From Clostridiales bacterium (GTDB lineage: Bacteria > Bacillota > Clostridia > Oscillospirales > Oscillospiraceae), in NCBI GenBank assembly GCA_004556345.1, contig SFHQ01000001.1:40091-104090 (forward strand): a DNA stretch of 64,000 nucleotides, given 5' to 3'. The translations under genes were made by a program, and so were the position numbers. Of this stretch, positions 9,826-18,261 are shown in pieces. The notes below the pieces were generated by a model. That model was not told the origin of the DNA. It worked only from the letters and a program-made list of their open reading frames with translations, and did not search any database. How positions within the stretch are numbered: the stretch's first letter is position 1; each line of letters starts with the position of its first letter.

Positions 9826-10256
9826 GCCCGCACGATCTCCACCACATGGAAGCGCAGGCCATCGACCCGCTTCATGTGCCGGTCCCAGGCCACGGCCACG
9901 AGCACACCGGCCACAAAGCCGATGCCCGCGCACAAGGCCCGGAGCATCTCGTTGCCGCCGAAGGGCAGAAACGACGACACGCCGTAAAAGACCAGCGCCA
10001 GCACCAGGGGCAGGATATAGACGATGGCGGCGGTCTTGAAGAAGGTGCCGTTCTCGCTGCACACCCGCACCATATCGCCGGGCTTGGCCTCGGCGTCGTT
10101 GTAGGCGGTGACGAGATTTTCTTTCCGGGTCAGGGTCGTTTCACAGCCGTTGCACTCAGCGCAGTTGTGGGCCGCGCCGCAGGCGGTGCCCCGCTGGACG
10201 GCGACGACAGCCATGCCGTTGCCCTGGACGGATTTTACCATTGCGATCTGTTCCAT
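9810..10256 (-). CDS. RseC/MucC-like SoxR-reducing system membrane protein
   Basis: This 148-aa protein has the RseC family plan. An N-terminal soluble domain carries the cysteine cluster CGAAHNCAECNGC (about residues 26-38), then two transmembrane helices (TAAIVYILPLVLALVFYGV and ALCAGIGFVAGVLVAVAW) and a basic cytoplasmic tail. RseC proteins are tied to Rnf-type electron transfer and SoxR reduction in Proteobacteria; in Clostridia the partner is unclear. No rnf genes are in this window, although an RnfB-like polyferredoxin lies at 23.6 kb. The start follows AAGGAGGTTTTTCT. Confidence 0.8.
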   Translation of the reverse strand: MEQIAMVKSVQGNGMAVVAVQRGTACGAAHNCAECNGCETTLTRKENLVTAYNDAEAKPGDMVRVCSENGTFFKTAAIVYILPLVLALVFYGVSSFLPFGGNEMLRALCAGIGFVAGVLVAVAWDRHMKRVDGLRFHVVEIVRACSGM

Positions 10257-10307
10257 AGAAAAACCTCCTTATCAGGGTCTGTTTCTCTGTTTTTCTCTTG
10301 TTTCAGC

Positions 10308-11552
10308 TTACGATTTACTCAAATAGAAGGCCACAGAATAGTGGTTGCCCAGGATGCTGACCTTCTCTCCGGCCCCCTCCTTCAGGCTCACTTTGGCGGC
10401 GGCCCGCTGAAGCTCGTCCTCGGTAGCGGCCTTGCTCAAATCTACAGTGACTTGAATTTGGTCGGCGCTCAGGTGCTCCACCTGCTCCGGATCGCCCCGG
10501 ACCCAGACGCTCAGGGTGGCGTTGACCAGGCTGGCCTTCCAGCCTTCGGGGACGTTGGTAAAGGTGATCTGCTTCGTCTCCAGCTGCCGGGCCTTGACCT
10601 TATCAAAGGAGAGGCTCACAGTGGCAAAGCGGACCTCTTGTCCCCAGGCCACCACGCCGTCCGGCAGGTGGATGGGAAGCGCATACGAAGTGTCTGCCAG
10701 GACGTTGCTCAGGTCGATCTCCCCCAGGGAAATGGATTGGGGCAGGTCGGCCCCGGCCTCTTTCACGACGGTGAGGTTCTTGGGGGAAATGTCGACCGTC
10801 ACATCCGCGGCCGAGGTCGTGTCGCCCCCGGTGAGGGTCACGGTCAAGGGCAGGGCCACCACTTGGCGGACCGGGACGGTGACGTCTACGGTCTCCTGGT
10901 CCAGGGTGATGTTTTTCCGCGAGGCCGGTTTGCTGCCCGGACCCATAAGGACCACGCTGGCCGTTTCCGTAATGGTGTCGCTGACTTCCTTGCCGCCGAT
11001 GGTGGCCAGGGCATAGGACACGCCGTCCAGGGCCTCGGCGGGGCCGGTGAGGGTAATGGTCTCCGGGTCGGTGCTGACGGCACCAGCCAGGCAATTTTCC
11101 GCTTCGGTACCAATAAACTCGCCCCGGACAGGGATCTCTTTCGTCTCCTGCTTCTCCACGGTCACGGTCACGCGCAGGTCCTCCCAGTCGGAGACGGAGA
11201 CGTTGTCCGTGCCGATGTTATTGGGGAAGGAGGCCCGGCAGCTGATGGTATGCTCGCCCTCGGAGGTGATGGTGGAGACATCCAGCTCCAGCGTCAGGTT
11301 CTTTCGGTTCAGCTTCATCAGCGTCTTCCGGCGGCCGGAGAGCTTGAGGTTCACGCTGTCCCGGCTCTGGTCTGTGACCATGAGGCCCCGCTCGGCCAGG
11401 GAATCCTCCCCGACGAGGGAGACGGGGATGTCCCGGATGGGGACGGTACCGGTGGGGTTTTCTACGTTGATGACGTACAGCCACACGCCCACGGCTAAGA
11501 CGATGGCTAAGATGATATTGAAGACCTTGCGGTTTTTCTTGGGATTGGTCAT
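10308..11552 (-). CDS. cdaR: CdaR (YbbR-domain) regulator of diadenylate cyclase
   Basis: The 414-aa protein has a basic N-terminus, one transmembrane helix (VFNIILAIVLAVGVWLYVI, about residues 9-27) and about four extracytoplasmic YbbR repeats, seen as recurring blocks such as IPVRGEFIG and LTVTLTGGDT. CdaR binds CdaA at the membrane and modulates c-di-AMP synthesis. I chose ATG at 11552 after GAGGGGAAC. It overlaps the cdaA stop as ATGA, consistent with a stoichiometric complex. In many Firmicutes glmM follows cdaR; here an RseC-like gene follows instead. Confidence 0.92.
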   Translation of the reverse strand: MTNPKKNRKVFNIILAIVLAVGVWLYVINVENPTGTVPIRDIPVSLVGEDSLAERGLMVTDQSRDSVNLKLSGRRKTLMKLNRKNLTLELDVSTITSEGEHTISCRASFPNNIGTDNVSVSDWEDLRVTVTVEKQETKEIPVRGEFIGTEAENCLAGAVSTDPETITLTGPAEALDGVSYALATIGGKEVSDTITETASVVLMGPGSKPASRKNITLDQETVDVTVPVRQVVALPLTVTLTGGDTTSAADVTVDISPKNLTVVKEAGADLPQSISLGEIDLSNVLADTSYALPIHLPDGVVAWGQEVRFATVSLSFDKVKARQLETKQITFTNVPEGWKASLVNATLSVWVRGDPEQVEHLSADQIQVTVDLSKAATEDELQRAAAKVSLKEGAGEKVSILGNHYSVAFYLSKS

Positions 11553-12418
11553 GGCGTTCCCCTCCCTTTCCAAAACAGCAGGCGGCTATGCTTTTTCTGG
11601 GTACCGGTCTCCTCCCGCGGCAGCAGCTCATTGCTTAAAATACGCCCCAGCGTCTCTGGGGAGAGGTGGCGGCGGAGGGTCCCCCGGATCATCACAGAGA
11701 TGGCGCCGGTCTCCTCCGAGACCACAGCCACCACGGCGTCGGACCGCTCACTCATACCCAGGCCTGCCCGGTGGCGCATGCCCAGGTCTTTGCTCAGGTT
11801 CATGCTCTCGGACATGGGGAGCATACAGGCCGCCGCAACGATCTTCCCCCGGCGGACCACCACCGCGCCGTCGTGAAGGGGGGCCTTGGGATAGAAGAGG
11901 TTTTTCAGCAGCTCACTGGTCACGGTGGACTGGAAGGGCGTCCCCGAAGCGATGATGTGGGACAGGTCCGTCTCCCGCTCGAAGACCATCAGGGCGCCGA
12001 TCTTGCTCTTCGACAGCTCGGCGTAGGCCTCCACCGTCTCGGCAATGGCCTGCTCCAGATCGGTGACCGGTGCCTCGCTGCGGAAATAGCGGGAAAAGCC
12101 GGAGACGCTGTTGCTGCCCACCTTTTCCAAAAAGCGGCGAATTTCCGGTTGGAAAATGACCACCAGAGCCAGCAAGCCCAGCTCCACGGCCTTACTTAAA
12201 ATAAAGTTGATGGCGTTGAGATTAAACTGGTACGAGATCCACATGGCCACCACGATGATGAGCAGCGCCTTGGCGACCTTGGCCGCGTTGGTCCGCTGGA
12301 AGATCCCGATGCATTTATAAAACATGAAGGACAGGATAGCAATGTCGATCAGGTCAGAGACCGTCATCAACCGCAGATAGCCCAGCGTATTGACGCAGAA
12401 TTGCAGAAACGCGGTCAT
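11549..12418 (-). CDS. cdaA: diadenylate cyclase CdaA (c-di-AMP synthase)
   Basis: The 289-aa enzyme condenses two ATP into c-di-AMP. Three N-terminal transmembrane helices (within residues 1-85) precede the DAC domain. The catalytic motifs are present: APLHDGAVVV (DGA) and GMRHRAGLGMSE (RHR). EIRRFLEKVG precedes the domain as in other CdaA proteins. I chose ATG at 12418, eight bases after GGAGG, over a GTG three codons upstream. It heads the leftward run and has a strong promoter at 12475-12503. c-di-AMP controls potassium, turgor and wall homeostasis. Confidence 0.96.
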   Translation of the reverse strand: MTAFLQFCVNTLGYLRLMTVSDLIDIAILSFMFYKCIGIFQRTNAAKVAKALLIIVVAMWISYQFNLNAINFILSKAVELGLLALVVIFQPEIRRFLEKVGSNSVSGFSRYFRSEAPVTDLEQAIAETVEAYAELSKSKIGALMVFERETDLSHIIASGTPFQSTVTSELLKNLFYPKAPLHDGAVVVRRGKIVAAACMLPMSESMNLSKDLGMRHRAGLGMSERSDAVVAVVSEETGAISVMIRGTLRRHLSPETLGRILSNELLPREETGTQKKHSRLLFWKGRGTP

Positions 12419-12474
12419 TGCTCCCACCTCCCTTTCTGTTCGGCAGCGTAGACGCGCCTATGATAATTCAAGTT

Positions 12475-12503
12475 ATTATAGTATATTTCCCCGGCATTTA
12501 CAA
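12475..12503 (-). promoter_or_regulatory. sigma-A promoter for the cdaA-led operon
   Basis: On the minus strand -35 TTGTAA, a 17-bp spacer and -10 TATAAT lie about 57 nt upstream of cdaA. The match is nearly ideal. It is back to back with the trmH promoter. Confidence 0.85.
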
Positions 12504-12595
12504 CCCCGCTGGACGGGGAAATTTCACGGTTTCTCCCTCGCGCGGCCCCAAGCTCCCCCGGACGGGGCTTTCTTTCCCCGTCTGTGCTTTGCCCG

Positions 12596-12624
12596 TTGGC
12601 AGGTGGCGCCGTTCGTGCTATACT
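12596..12624 (+). promoter_or_regulatory. sigma-A promoter for the SpoU methyltransferase gene
   Basis: TTGGCA, 17 bp, TATACT, ending about 43 nt before the ATG at 12667. Confidence 0.85.
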
Positions 12625-12666
12625 GAAAGCCAAGAAACCATCCTGCTGACACAGAAGGAGGCCGCT

Positions 12667-13494
12667 ATGGCTGCTATCATAGAGATCACTGACATCACCA
12701 CTCCGGAGCTGGACCTCTTCGCCCGGCTCACCGAGGCCCAGCTGCGCAACCGGCTGGAGCCGGAAAAGGGCGTTTTCATTGCGGAAAGCCCCAAGGTCAT
12801 CCGCCTGGCCCTGGACGCCGGCCACATCCCCGTGGCCCTGCTCATGGAGCGCCGCCACATCGAGGGGCAGGCCAAAGATATTTTAGAGCGCTGCGGGGAC
12901 ATTCCCGTCTACACGGCAGACCGGCATGTGCTGGCCTCCCTCACCGGCTACCCGCTGACCCGCGGGGTCCTCTGCGCCCTGCGGCGGCCGAAGCTGCCCA
13001 CGGTGGAGGCCATCTGCCGGGACGCCCGCCGGGTGGCGGTGCTGGAGGGCATCGTAGACACCACCAACGTGGGGGCCATCTTCCGCTCGGCGGCGGCGCT
13101 GCACATGGACGCCGTCTTACTCTCCCCCACCTGCTGTGACCCGCTGAACCGGCGGGCCGTCCGTGTGAGCATGGGGACGGTCTTTCAGATCCCCTGGACC
13201 CGGCTGGCTGAGGACCACACCCAGTGGCCGGAGACGGGTCTGCGCCGTCTGCACGACCTGGGCTTCGAGACGGCGGCCATGGCCCTGAGCGACACCGCCG
13301 TCTCCATCGACGACCCAAAGCTCAAGGCCGTCCAGCGCCTGGCGATCATCCTGGGCACCGAGGGGGACGGACTGGCTCACGAGACCATTGCAGGCTGTGA
13401 CCACACGGTCTGTATCCCCATGTCCCACGGCGTGGACTCTCTGAACGTCGCCGCGGCCAGCGCCGTGGCCTTTTGGGAGCTGCGGGTCCGCTGA
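12667..13494 (+). CDS. SpoU/TrmH-family RNA 2'-O-methyltransferase
   Basis: The 275-aa protein has an N-terminal substrate-binding region (RNRLEPEKGVFIAESPKVI) and a C-terminal SPOUT knot. Motif 1 is TTNVGAIFRSA with the catalytic Arg, motif 2 is IILGTEGDGL, and motif 3 is IPMSHGVDSLNVAAASAVA. It would methylate a ribose 2'-OH in rRNA or tRNA; the exact nucleotide cannot be read from the sequence. The start is set by GAAGGAGG five bases upstream. It is monocistronic, with its own promoter and the strong hairpin at 13521, and is divergent from cdaA. Confidence 0.92.
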   Translation: MAAIIEITDITTPELDLFARLTEAQLRNRLEPEKGVFIAESPKVIRLALDAGHIPVALLMERRHIEGQAKDILERCGDIPVYTADRHVLASLTGYPLTRGVLCALRRPKLPTVEAICRDARRVAVLEGIVDTTNVGAIFRSAAALHMDAVLLSPTCCDPLNRRAVRVSMGTVFQIPWTRLAEDHTQWPETGLRRLHDLGFETAAMALSDTAVSIDDPKLKAVQRLAIILGTEGDGLAHETIAGCDHTVCIPMSHGVDSLNVAAASAVAFWELRVR

Positions 13495-13520
13495 GCGGCC
13501 TTCTTTTCTCACACCACGAC

Positions 13521-13563
13521 GAAGATCCCGGCGAGCTTCTGCTTCTCGCCGGGATCTTCTTTT
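13521..13563 (+). terminator. Rho-independent terminator of the SpoU methyltransferase gene
   Basis: A perfect 15-bp stem (13521-13535 with 13545-13559), a 9-nt loop and TTTT. The minus side lacks a T-run, so it acts mainly on the rightward transcript. Confidence 0.9.
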
Positions 13564-13588
13564 CCCAATTCCCTATTTGAAAAGGACC

Positions 13589-14479
13589 TTACGGCAGGCT
13601 GCGCCGCAGGGCATCGACCAAGCGGGTGGGCCCGCGCAGTTCTTCCACGAACCGTCGCTGGATGCTCTCCGCCTGGACGCTTCCTTTCCCCAAATAAAAC
13701 ATCGGCTTGCCCATGGACACAGCCAGGGTCAGCTTTCCGTCCGGACGAAGCCGGAGATAGGTCTTGCCCATGCTGAGCAAGCTCAGCATGGCTTCCTGGA
13801 CGGGCTGGGTGAGCAGGCGCTCCGCCCAGTCGGGCCGGTCGGTCTGGACCTGGAATTTCCGGGCAAAAACCTCGCTGCCCAGGGCATTGCGGCTTCCGGT
13901 CAGGCGTCCCAGGACGCCCTTGGGCGTGATGGTGCAGTCACACCCGATCTCCTTTCCCAAGTCGCAGGCGAACCACAGGCCCAGGAAGATCTCCCGTTCC
14001 TCTTCCTTTTCCATCTCTGTCTCCGGGTCCCGGTACAATGCCATCTCGCAGAGCTTCAGACCCGCCAGCCAGACGGGCAGGCCCTGGTAGCTGGCGCTGA
14101 CCACGTCGTTGGTATATAAACTGTCAAACCGGGGCAGACCGGGGCTGCCCTCTGCGATCTGGGCGCGGGTCAGGTCCTGGGCGGCGGGATACTCCACCGC
14201 CTCAAAGACCTGGTGCAGGGCGCCGGGGACCAGGCGCTGACTGATGGCCGCCTGGCCGACCTTTTGGGCGTGGTTGCCCAGGACCGCACCGACGACGGCA
14301 ACCACGATGCCGCCAACGATGAGCGGCAGATTCGAGCCGACAAAGCCGACCAGGACCAAGAGACTGCCCAGGCCACCCATGACCTTGCCCAAGCCGCCTT
14401 TGGCTTTCTGTACGCCCAGCGTTGTGGTGACGTCCCGGTTGTCCTCTAAGCCGGGAACCACTTGCCGTTTATCCTCCAT
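13589..14479 (-). CDS. DUF3137 membrane-associated protein
   Basis: The 296-aa protein has a charged N-terminus, then two close hydrophobic helices (GGLGSLLVLVGFVGSNLPLI and VGGIVVAVVGAVLG, residues about 35-67). A C-terminal domain fits DUF3137: TNDVVSASYQGLPVWLAGLK, EIFLGLWFACDLGKEI, EVFARKFQVQTDRPDWAERL and GKTYLRLRPDGKLTLAVS. The family function is unknown, and members often sit with LemA-like or surface genes. It is the third gene of an operon with the WGD-repeat lipoprotein and the SLH protein (13-nt gap), so a cell-envelope role is likely by context. Confidence 0.75.
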   Translation of the reverse strand: MEDKRQVVPGLEDNRDVTTTLGVQKAKGGLGKVMGGLGSLLVLVGFVGSNLPLIVGGIVVAVVGAVLGNHAQKVGQAAISQRLVPGALHQVFEAVEYPAAQDLTRAQIAEGSPGLPRFDSLYTNDVVSASYQGLPVWLAGLKLCEMALYRDPETEMEKEEEREIFLGLWFACDLGKEIGCDCTITPKGVLGRLTGSRNALGSEVFARKFQVQTDRPDWAERLLTQPVQEAMLSLLSMGKTYLRLRPDGKLTLAVSMGKPMFYLGKGSVQAESIQRRFVEELRGPTRLVDALRRSLP

Positions 14480-14492
14480 GGCAGGTCCTCGC

Positions 14493-15143
14493 TCAGTACA
14501 GCAGGTCCATGTAGTCCATGGCCCGGTAGAGGATGGTGGCGGTGGCGGCGTTGTTCACGTCCCGCTTGGGCATGAGGTAGCCGTTGTCGGTGCCCTGGAC
14601 GATGCTGATGTCCAGGAGCAGCTGAATGGCGTCGGCAGACCAGGAACTGACCTGCAAATAATCGTGGAACTCACTGATCTGGGTGTAGAACTCATGGTCC
14701 TCCCCGTAGGTAGGGGCCACACCCAGGTAGTCCATCGCCCGGTACAGGAAGGTAAAGGCCTGCTCCCGCGTCAGGTCGCCGTAGGGGTCAAAGCGGGTGG
14801 GGCTCACGCCATTGGTGATGCCCGCACCGACGGCCCAGTTCACGGCACCGGACCAGGGATCATCCCAGGACACATCCGTAAAGCCCGCGTCCACCCCAAT
14901 GGCCGGGGCATCCATAGCCCGCCAGAGATAGAGGACGAACTCCCCCCGGCTGGTGGGCAGGTCCGGGTAGAAATAGCCGCCGTCATGCGTCTGCATGATG
15001 TCCATGTCTACCATCTTGGAGACATAGGGGTAAGCCCAGTTTTTCGCGGGTACATCCTTGATCGTGGCGGCAGAGGCAAAGACCGCCGTCGCCAGCACCG
15101 CCGTCAGCAGCAGGGCGGAGATCAGTCGTTTCAGGTGTTTCAT
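14493..15143 (-). CDS. secreted protein made only of three S-layer homology domains
   Basis: A signal peptide (LKRLISALLLTAVLATAVFA) is followed by three SLH repeats: IKDVPAKNWAYPYVSKMVDM, FTDVSWDDPWSGAVNWAVGA with RFDPYGDLTREQAFTFLYRA, and a diverged third (SSWSADAIQLLLDISIVQG). SLH triplets bind pyruvylated secondary wall polymers. The mature protein, about 190 aa, has no other domain, so it may be a wall-bound adaptor. I chose ATG at 15143 behind AAAGGAG. It lies 42 nt after an acidic lipoprotein gene and 13 nt before a DUF3137 gene. Confidence 0.85.
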   Translation of the reverse strand: MKHLKRLISALLLTAVLATAVFASAATIKDVPAKNWAYPYVSKMVDMDIMQTHDGGYFYPDLPTSRGEFVLYLWRAMDAPAIGVDAGFTDVSWDDPWSGAVNWAVGAGITNGVSPTRFDPYGDLTREQAFTFLYRAMDYLGVAPTYGEDHEFYTQISEFHDYLQVSSWSADAIQLLLDISIVQGTDNGYLMPKRDVNNAATATILYRAMDYMDLLY

Positions 15144-15185
15144 TGCAAGGTGCTCCTTTCTCATTTCGTCGGGCGGGAAGGGGGC

Positions 15186-15668
15186 TCAGAAAATATCGCC
15201 CCAGCCTTCGTCGTCTGCGTAGTCTCCCCAACCGTCATCGTCCACGTAATCGCCCCAACCTTCGTCATCGTAGCTGTAATCATACTCATCTTCGATGTAG
15301 TCACCCCAGCCGTCATCATAGTCCTCGTAGGCATCGTCCTCGGTGAGGCGGTAACTGTCCCAGCTGCCGTCGTCGTAGATCACGTCACCCCGGCCTTCCT
15401 GCCTGGGGGATGGCGTGCTGTGGTGGATGACGGTGGTGTTGTTGGTCGTGGTGCTCGTCGTGGTGGTGCCGGCGGCGGGTGCTGCCTCGTCTTCGGGGAT
15501 GAGGTCTCCCTTGCCGTCGTCCTCCGGGATCGTCTCGTCCTGGGTGTCGCTCTGGTCCGGCTCCTCCTCCGGGGGGACCGGCTCATCTGTCTGGCCGCAG
15601 GCGCACAGAGTCAGCGCCAGCAGGAGTGCCAGCAGCAGCGCCGTGCATCCATGTCGTCTCTCTTTCAC
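15186..15668 (-). CDS. acidic lipoprotein with C-terminal WGD repeats
   Basis: This 160-aa product is not a family I recognise. A signal sequence ends in a lipobox (LCAC, lipidated Cys near residue 24). Next come a Glu/Asp/Pro-rich segment and a Thr-rich linker (AGTTTTSTTTNNTT). The last 60 residues are made of near-repeats of D-D/E-G-W-G-D-Y (four WGD units), almost without basic residues. The tail could bind calcium, the wall or a partner by charge; that is speculation. The GTG start follows AAGGAGGAACCGAT. It is first in the lipoprotein-SLH-DUF3137 operon and lies below the MalT-like regulator gene. Confidence 0.75.
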   Translation of the reverse strand: MKERRHGCTALLLALLLALTLCACGQTDEPVPPEEEPDQSDTQDETIPEDDGKGDLIPEDEAAPAAGTTTTSTTTNNTTVIHHSTPSPRQEGRGDVIYDDGSWDSYRLTEDDAYEDYDDGWGDYIEDEYDYSYDDEGWGDYVDDDGWGDYADDEGWGDIF

Positions 15669-15710
15669 ATCGGTTCCTCCTTCCTCTTTTTCCCGATGGG
15701 GCGGGATAGA

Positions 15711-15749
15711 AACATCCCACCGTACAAGCTCAGTGTACGGTGGGATGTT
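15711..15749 (-). terminator. hairpin between the MalT-like regulator and the lipoprotein operon
   Basis: A perfect 15-bp stem (15711-15725 with 15735-15749) and a 9-nt loop. On the minus strand a short T stretch follows (GTTTCTAT), so termination may be partial and allow readthrough into the lipoprotein operon. I find no clear promoter between this hairpin and the lipoprotein start. Confidence 0.7.
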
Positions 15750-15771
15750 TTGGAAAGATAGTAACCTCTGG

Positions 15772-18261
15772 TTAGTTTTTCCGGCTGACCAGCTCCCCCA
15801 GTAGCCGCCGTTTGTCTCTGGCGGCCCCGGTCAGGTGGAGCTTGGTGTAGATCTGATTGACATATTGCTTCACGGTCCCCTCGCTGAGGAACAGAGCCTG
15901 GCCGATCTCCCGGTTGGATCGTCGCTCGGCAATGGCCAGACAAATCTGATACTCCGTCTCCGACAGCCCGGCCAAAGGTGCCGGGCGGCGGTGGTGGCGG
16001 AGGAGGGACGCACAGGTGGCCTCGTAAGGCTCCGTCAGCCGTTGAATTTCCCCCCGCCACTGGGCGGGCAGGTGGGGCAGCAGATTTTTCAGATGCAGCG
16101 TGTTCTCCACAAAGGGCATCCAGAACCGGTCCGGGGCCGCCAGCTCGGCGGCCTGACGCAGGGCCTCGTAGGCCTCGTTCCCCTTGCCCAGGGCATCGTA
16201 AGCCCCGGCCTGCTGGAGCAGCAGATGTAAGGTCCCCAGGGCGTAGGGGTAGGTGCTGCACTGCGCCAGGCATTGGGGCAGCCGCCCCAGGACCTTGGCG
16301 TACTCCCCCCGCGCCAGCAGCACTTGGTTCAGGATCACCTCAAACATGGGGCGGGCAGGCCGGAGCAGATTCGCCCCCTCCAGGCTGTCCCCCGCCAGCC
16401 AGCCGGGCAGCTCCTCCGGCAGGCCCAGCAAGGCTCGGAGATAGGCCCGGCAGCCGTCCAGCGCCATGAGCAGGACCGGGTCCAGGGCCGGGACCCACTC
16501 GGCCCGACGCTTATGATACCAGTCCCCTTCAAACTCCGTGGCCCCCGTCAGGGCCAGGCGCAGGGAGAGGAAGTCACAGCAGAGGAGCATATAGCGCTGC
16601 CCCTCCGCCGCCGCGGCGCTGCGGGCCTGGGCCAGGGCAATGACGGCGTCCACAAAGCACCCCTGGCCGTAGGCGACCTCCGCCTCCATGACTCGCTCGG
16701 CTCCCATGCCGTGGCCATCAGTCACCTGATAGTAATAGGGCATGGAGCGCAGCATGGTTTCCAGCTCCTGCCCCATCTCCCCCGGCGTCCGGTGGAACAT
16801 CATCAGGACCGAGGGGGAGCCGAAGGTCCAGGCCCCGTTCTTATGAATGGAAATGGCGGGGCGGTCCATCTGGCGGCAGGCGCTTTGGTGGCGGACGCTC
16901 ATGGCGGCAATGTCATTGTAGCCCAGGAAACTGAGGATCAGGTCGCACTCGCCCCGGAGATTTTGTTTTTCCCGTTCGGGCAAGTCACTCTGCTCCAAGA
17001 CACGGGGGAGCAGGTCTTTCAGCGTCAGCATCTGAGGAATGGCCCCCAGGGAGAACAGGCGGCGCATCAAGACCAGCAGACTTCTGGGGGCGGTCAGCAG
17101 CGCCTCTTCCCGACATTGGGCCAGCCAGGACAGCAGCTTCTGCGGGGCCAGGCCCGCCATTTGCAGGCCGGTGTCCACGTCGATCAGGCGCAGGACAGAG
17201 GCATCGTCTCCGGCCTGCAAATAAAAGTGGAACGCCCGCAGATATTCCCCCTGCCGCTCATACCAGGCTCCGTGCCGGCAGTGGACGAGGCGCCGTTCTT
17301 CCGAAGGATATTCCCGGAAGCGCCGGCCCAGGCACTCCTTCATCATGTGGTGCAGGCGGTAGTTCTGGCCGTCGGGCAGGCGGCGGAGAAAGGCGTTGCT
17401 CTCCGTGAGCGCCCGCACCAGCTCCCGGCTCTCCGCCAGACCTGTGACAAAGGCCGCCTGCTCGGCAGTGAACTCATCAGCCAGGCTCATGCGGGCCAGG
17501 AAATCCACTCGCTCCTGGGGCAGTGGGTCCAGCATGGCCTCGTTGAGCATCTCGTAGATGTCGTGCCCGCTGGTCAGCAACGTCCCGTGTGCCTGGTAGG
17601 CCTTGAGATTCAGATAGACCGCAGAAAACCATCCCTCGCTGGTCTGGGCCAGGTGGGCCAGGTCAGTGGGCGGCAGCGCCACGCCGCACCGGCGGCTGTA
17701 AGCCGAGACCTCCTCCTGGCTCAAAGCCAGGTCCCCGGCGGTGATCTGGTGCAGGTCCCGGCCCAGGCGAAGGGCCTGACTGGGAGACAAGACCTGATCC
17801 CGCGACGCCACGATGAGATGGAGCGGCGCTCCCGGCAGACGGGCCAGGGCCAGGAGCAGGGCCGTGACCTGGTCGTCCTTCATCAGGTGGTAGTCGTCCA
17901 GGAAGAGGTAGTAGTCCCCCGCCCCGTCCAGCAGATCCAGCAGACGCTCTGACAGCAGGCCCAGGGCCGTGTCCCCGACAGGAAAGGCCATGGGGTCCAG
18001 CTGCCCGGCCAGGGGCGTGCCCCGCCAGGCCGCCTGAAAGCTGCGCCAGAAGAGCGGTAGATCATTGGAATAGATGCTCACCCGCACCACCTGGTCTCCC
18101 GCCTCCCGCCGGCGGTCCAGAAACCACTGGACGGCAGTGGTCTTGCCGTAACCCATGGGAGCCACAACGGTGGTGAGGGGACACTGGGCGATGGGCTCCA
18201 GTGCCTCCTGGGCGCGGGGCGAGATATAAATGCTGTTCATATCCGTGCGATAGCGGGCCAT
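15772..18261 (-). CDS. MalT-like LuxR-family ATP-binding transcriptional regulator
   Basis: The 829-aa protein has the MalT/LAL layout: an N-terminal STAND NTPase with Walker A APMGYGKTTAV (about residues 34-44) and Walker B-like YLFLDDYHLM, a long helical repeat region, and a C-terminal LuxR HTH (GLSETEYQICLAIAERRSNR, then EIGQALFLSEGTVKQYVNQI, about residues 760-815). Such proteins switch on promoters when ATP and an inducer bind. The inducer cannot be inferred. ATG 18261 has GGAGG upstream. The neighbouring lipoprotein-SLH-DUF3137 genes on the same strand are plausible targets. A long leader precedes it. Confidence 0.88.
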   Translation of the reverse strand: MARYRTDMNSIYISPRAQEALEPIAQCPLTTVVAPMGYGKTTAVQWFLDRRREAGDQVVRVSIYSNDLPLFWRSFQAAWRGTPLAGQLDPMAFPVGDTALGLLSERLLDLLDGAGDYYLFLDDYHLMKDDQVTALLLALARLPGAPLHLIVASRDQVLSPSQALRLGRDLHQITAGDLALSQEEVSAYSRRCGVALPPTDLAHLAQTSEGWFSAVYLNLKAYQAHGTLLTSGHDIYEMLNEAMLDPLPQERVDFLARMSLADEFTAEQAAFVTGLAESRELVRALTESNAFLRRLPDGQNYRLHHMMKECLGRRFREYPSEERRLVHCRHGAWYERQGEYLRAFHFYLQAGDDASVLRLIDVDTGLQMAGLAPQKLLSWLAQCREEALLTAPRSLLVLMRRLFSLGAIPQMLTLKDLLPRVLEQSDLPEREKQNLRGECDLILSFLGYNDIAAMSVRHQSACRQMDRPAISIHKNGAWTFGSPSVLMMFHRTPGEMGQELETMLRSMPYYYQVTDGHGMGAERVMEAEVAYGQGCFVDAVIALAQARSAAAAEGQRYMLLCCDFLSLRLALTGATEFEGDWYHKRRAEWVPALDPVLLMALDGCRAYLRALLGLPEELPGWLAGDSLEGANLLRPARPMFEVILNQVLLARGEYAKVLGRLPQCLAQCSTYPYALGTLHLLLQQAGAYDALGKGNEAYEALRQAAELAAPDRFWMPFVENTLHLKNLLPHLPAQWRGEIQRLTEPYEATCASLLRHHRRPAPLAGLSETEYQICLAIAERRSNREIGQALFLSEGTVKQYVNQIYTKLHLTGAARDKRRLLGELVSRKN

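Noticed and set aside
9846..11498. 550-codon plus-strand frame over rseC and cdaR
   Set aside because: Antisense to well-supported genes, no SD and no recognisable domain.
15143..15346. Arginine/histidine-rich plus-strand frame opposite the WGD repeats
   Set aside because: It is the complement of the acidic repeat region and has no own signals.
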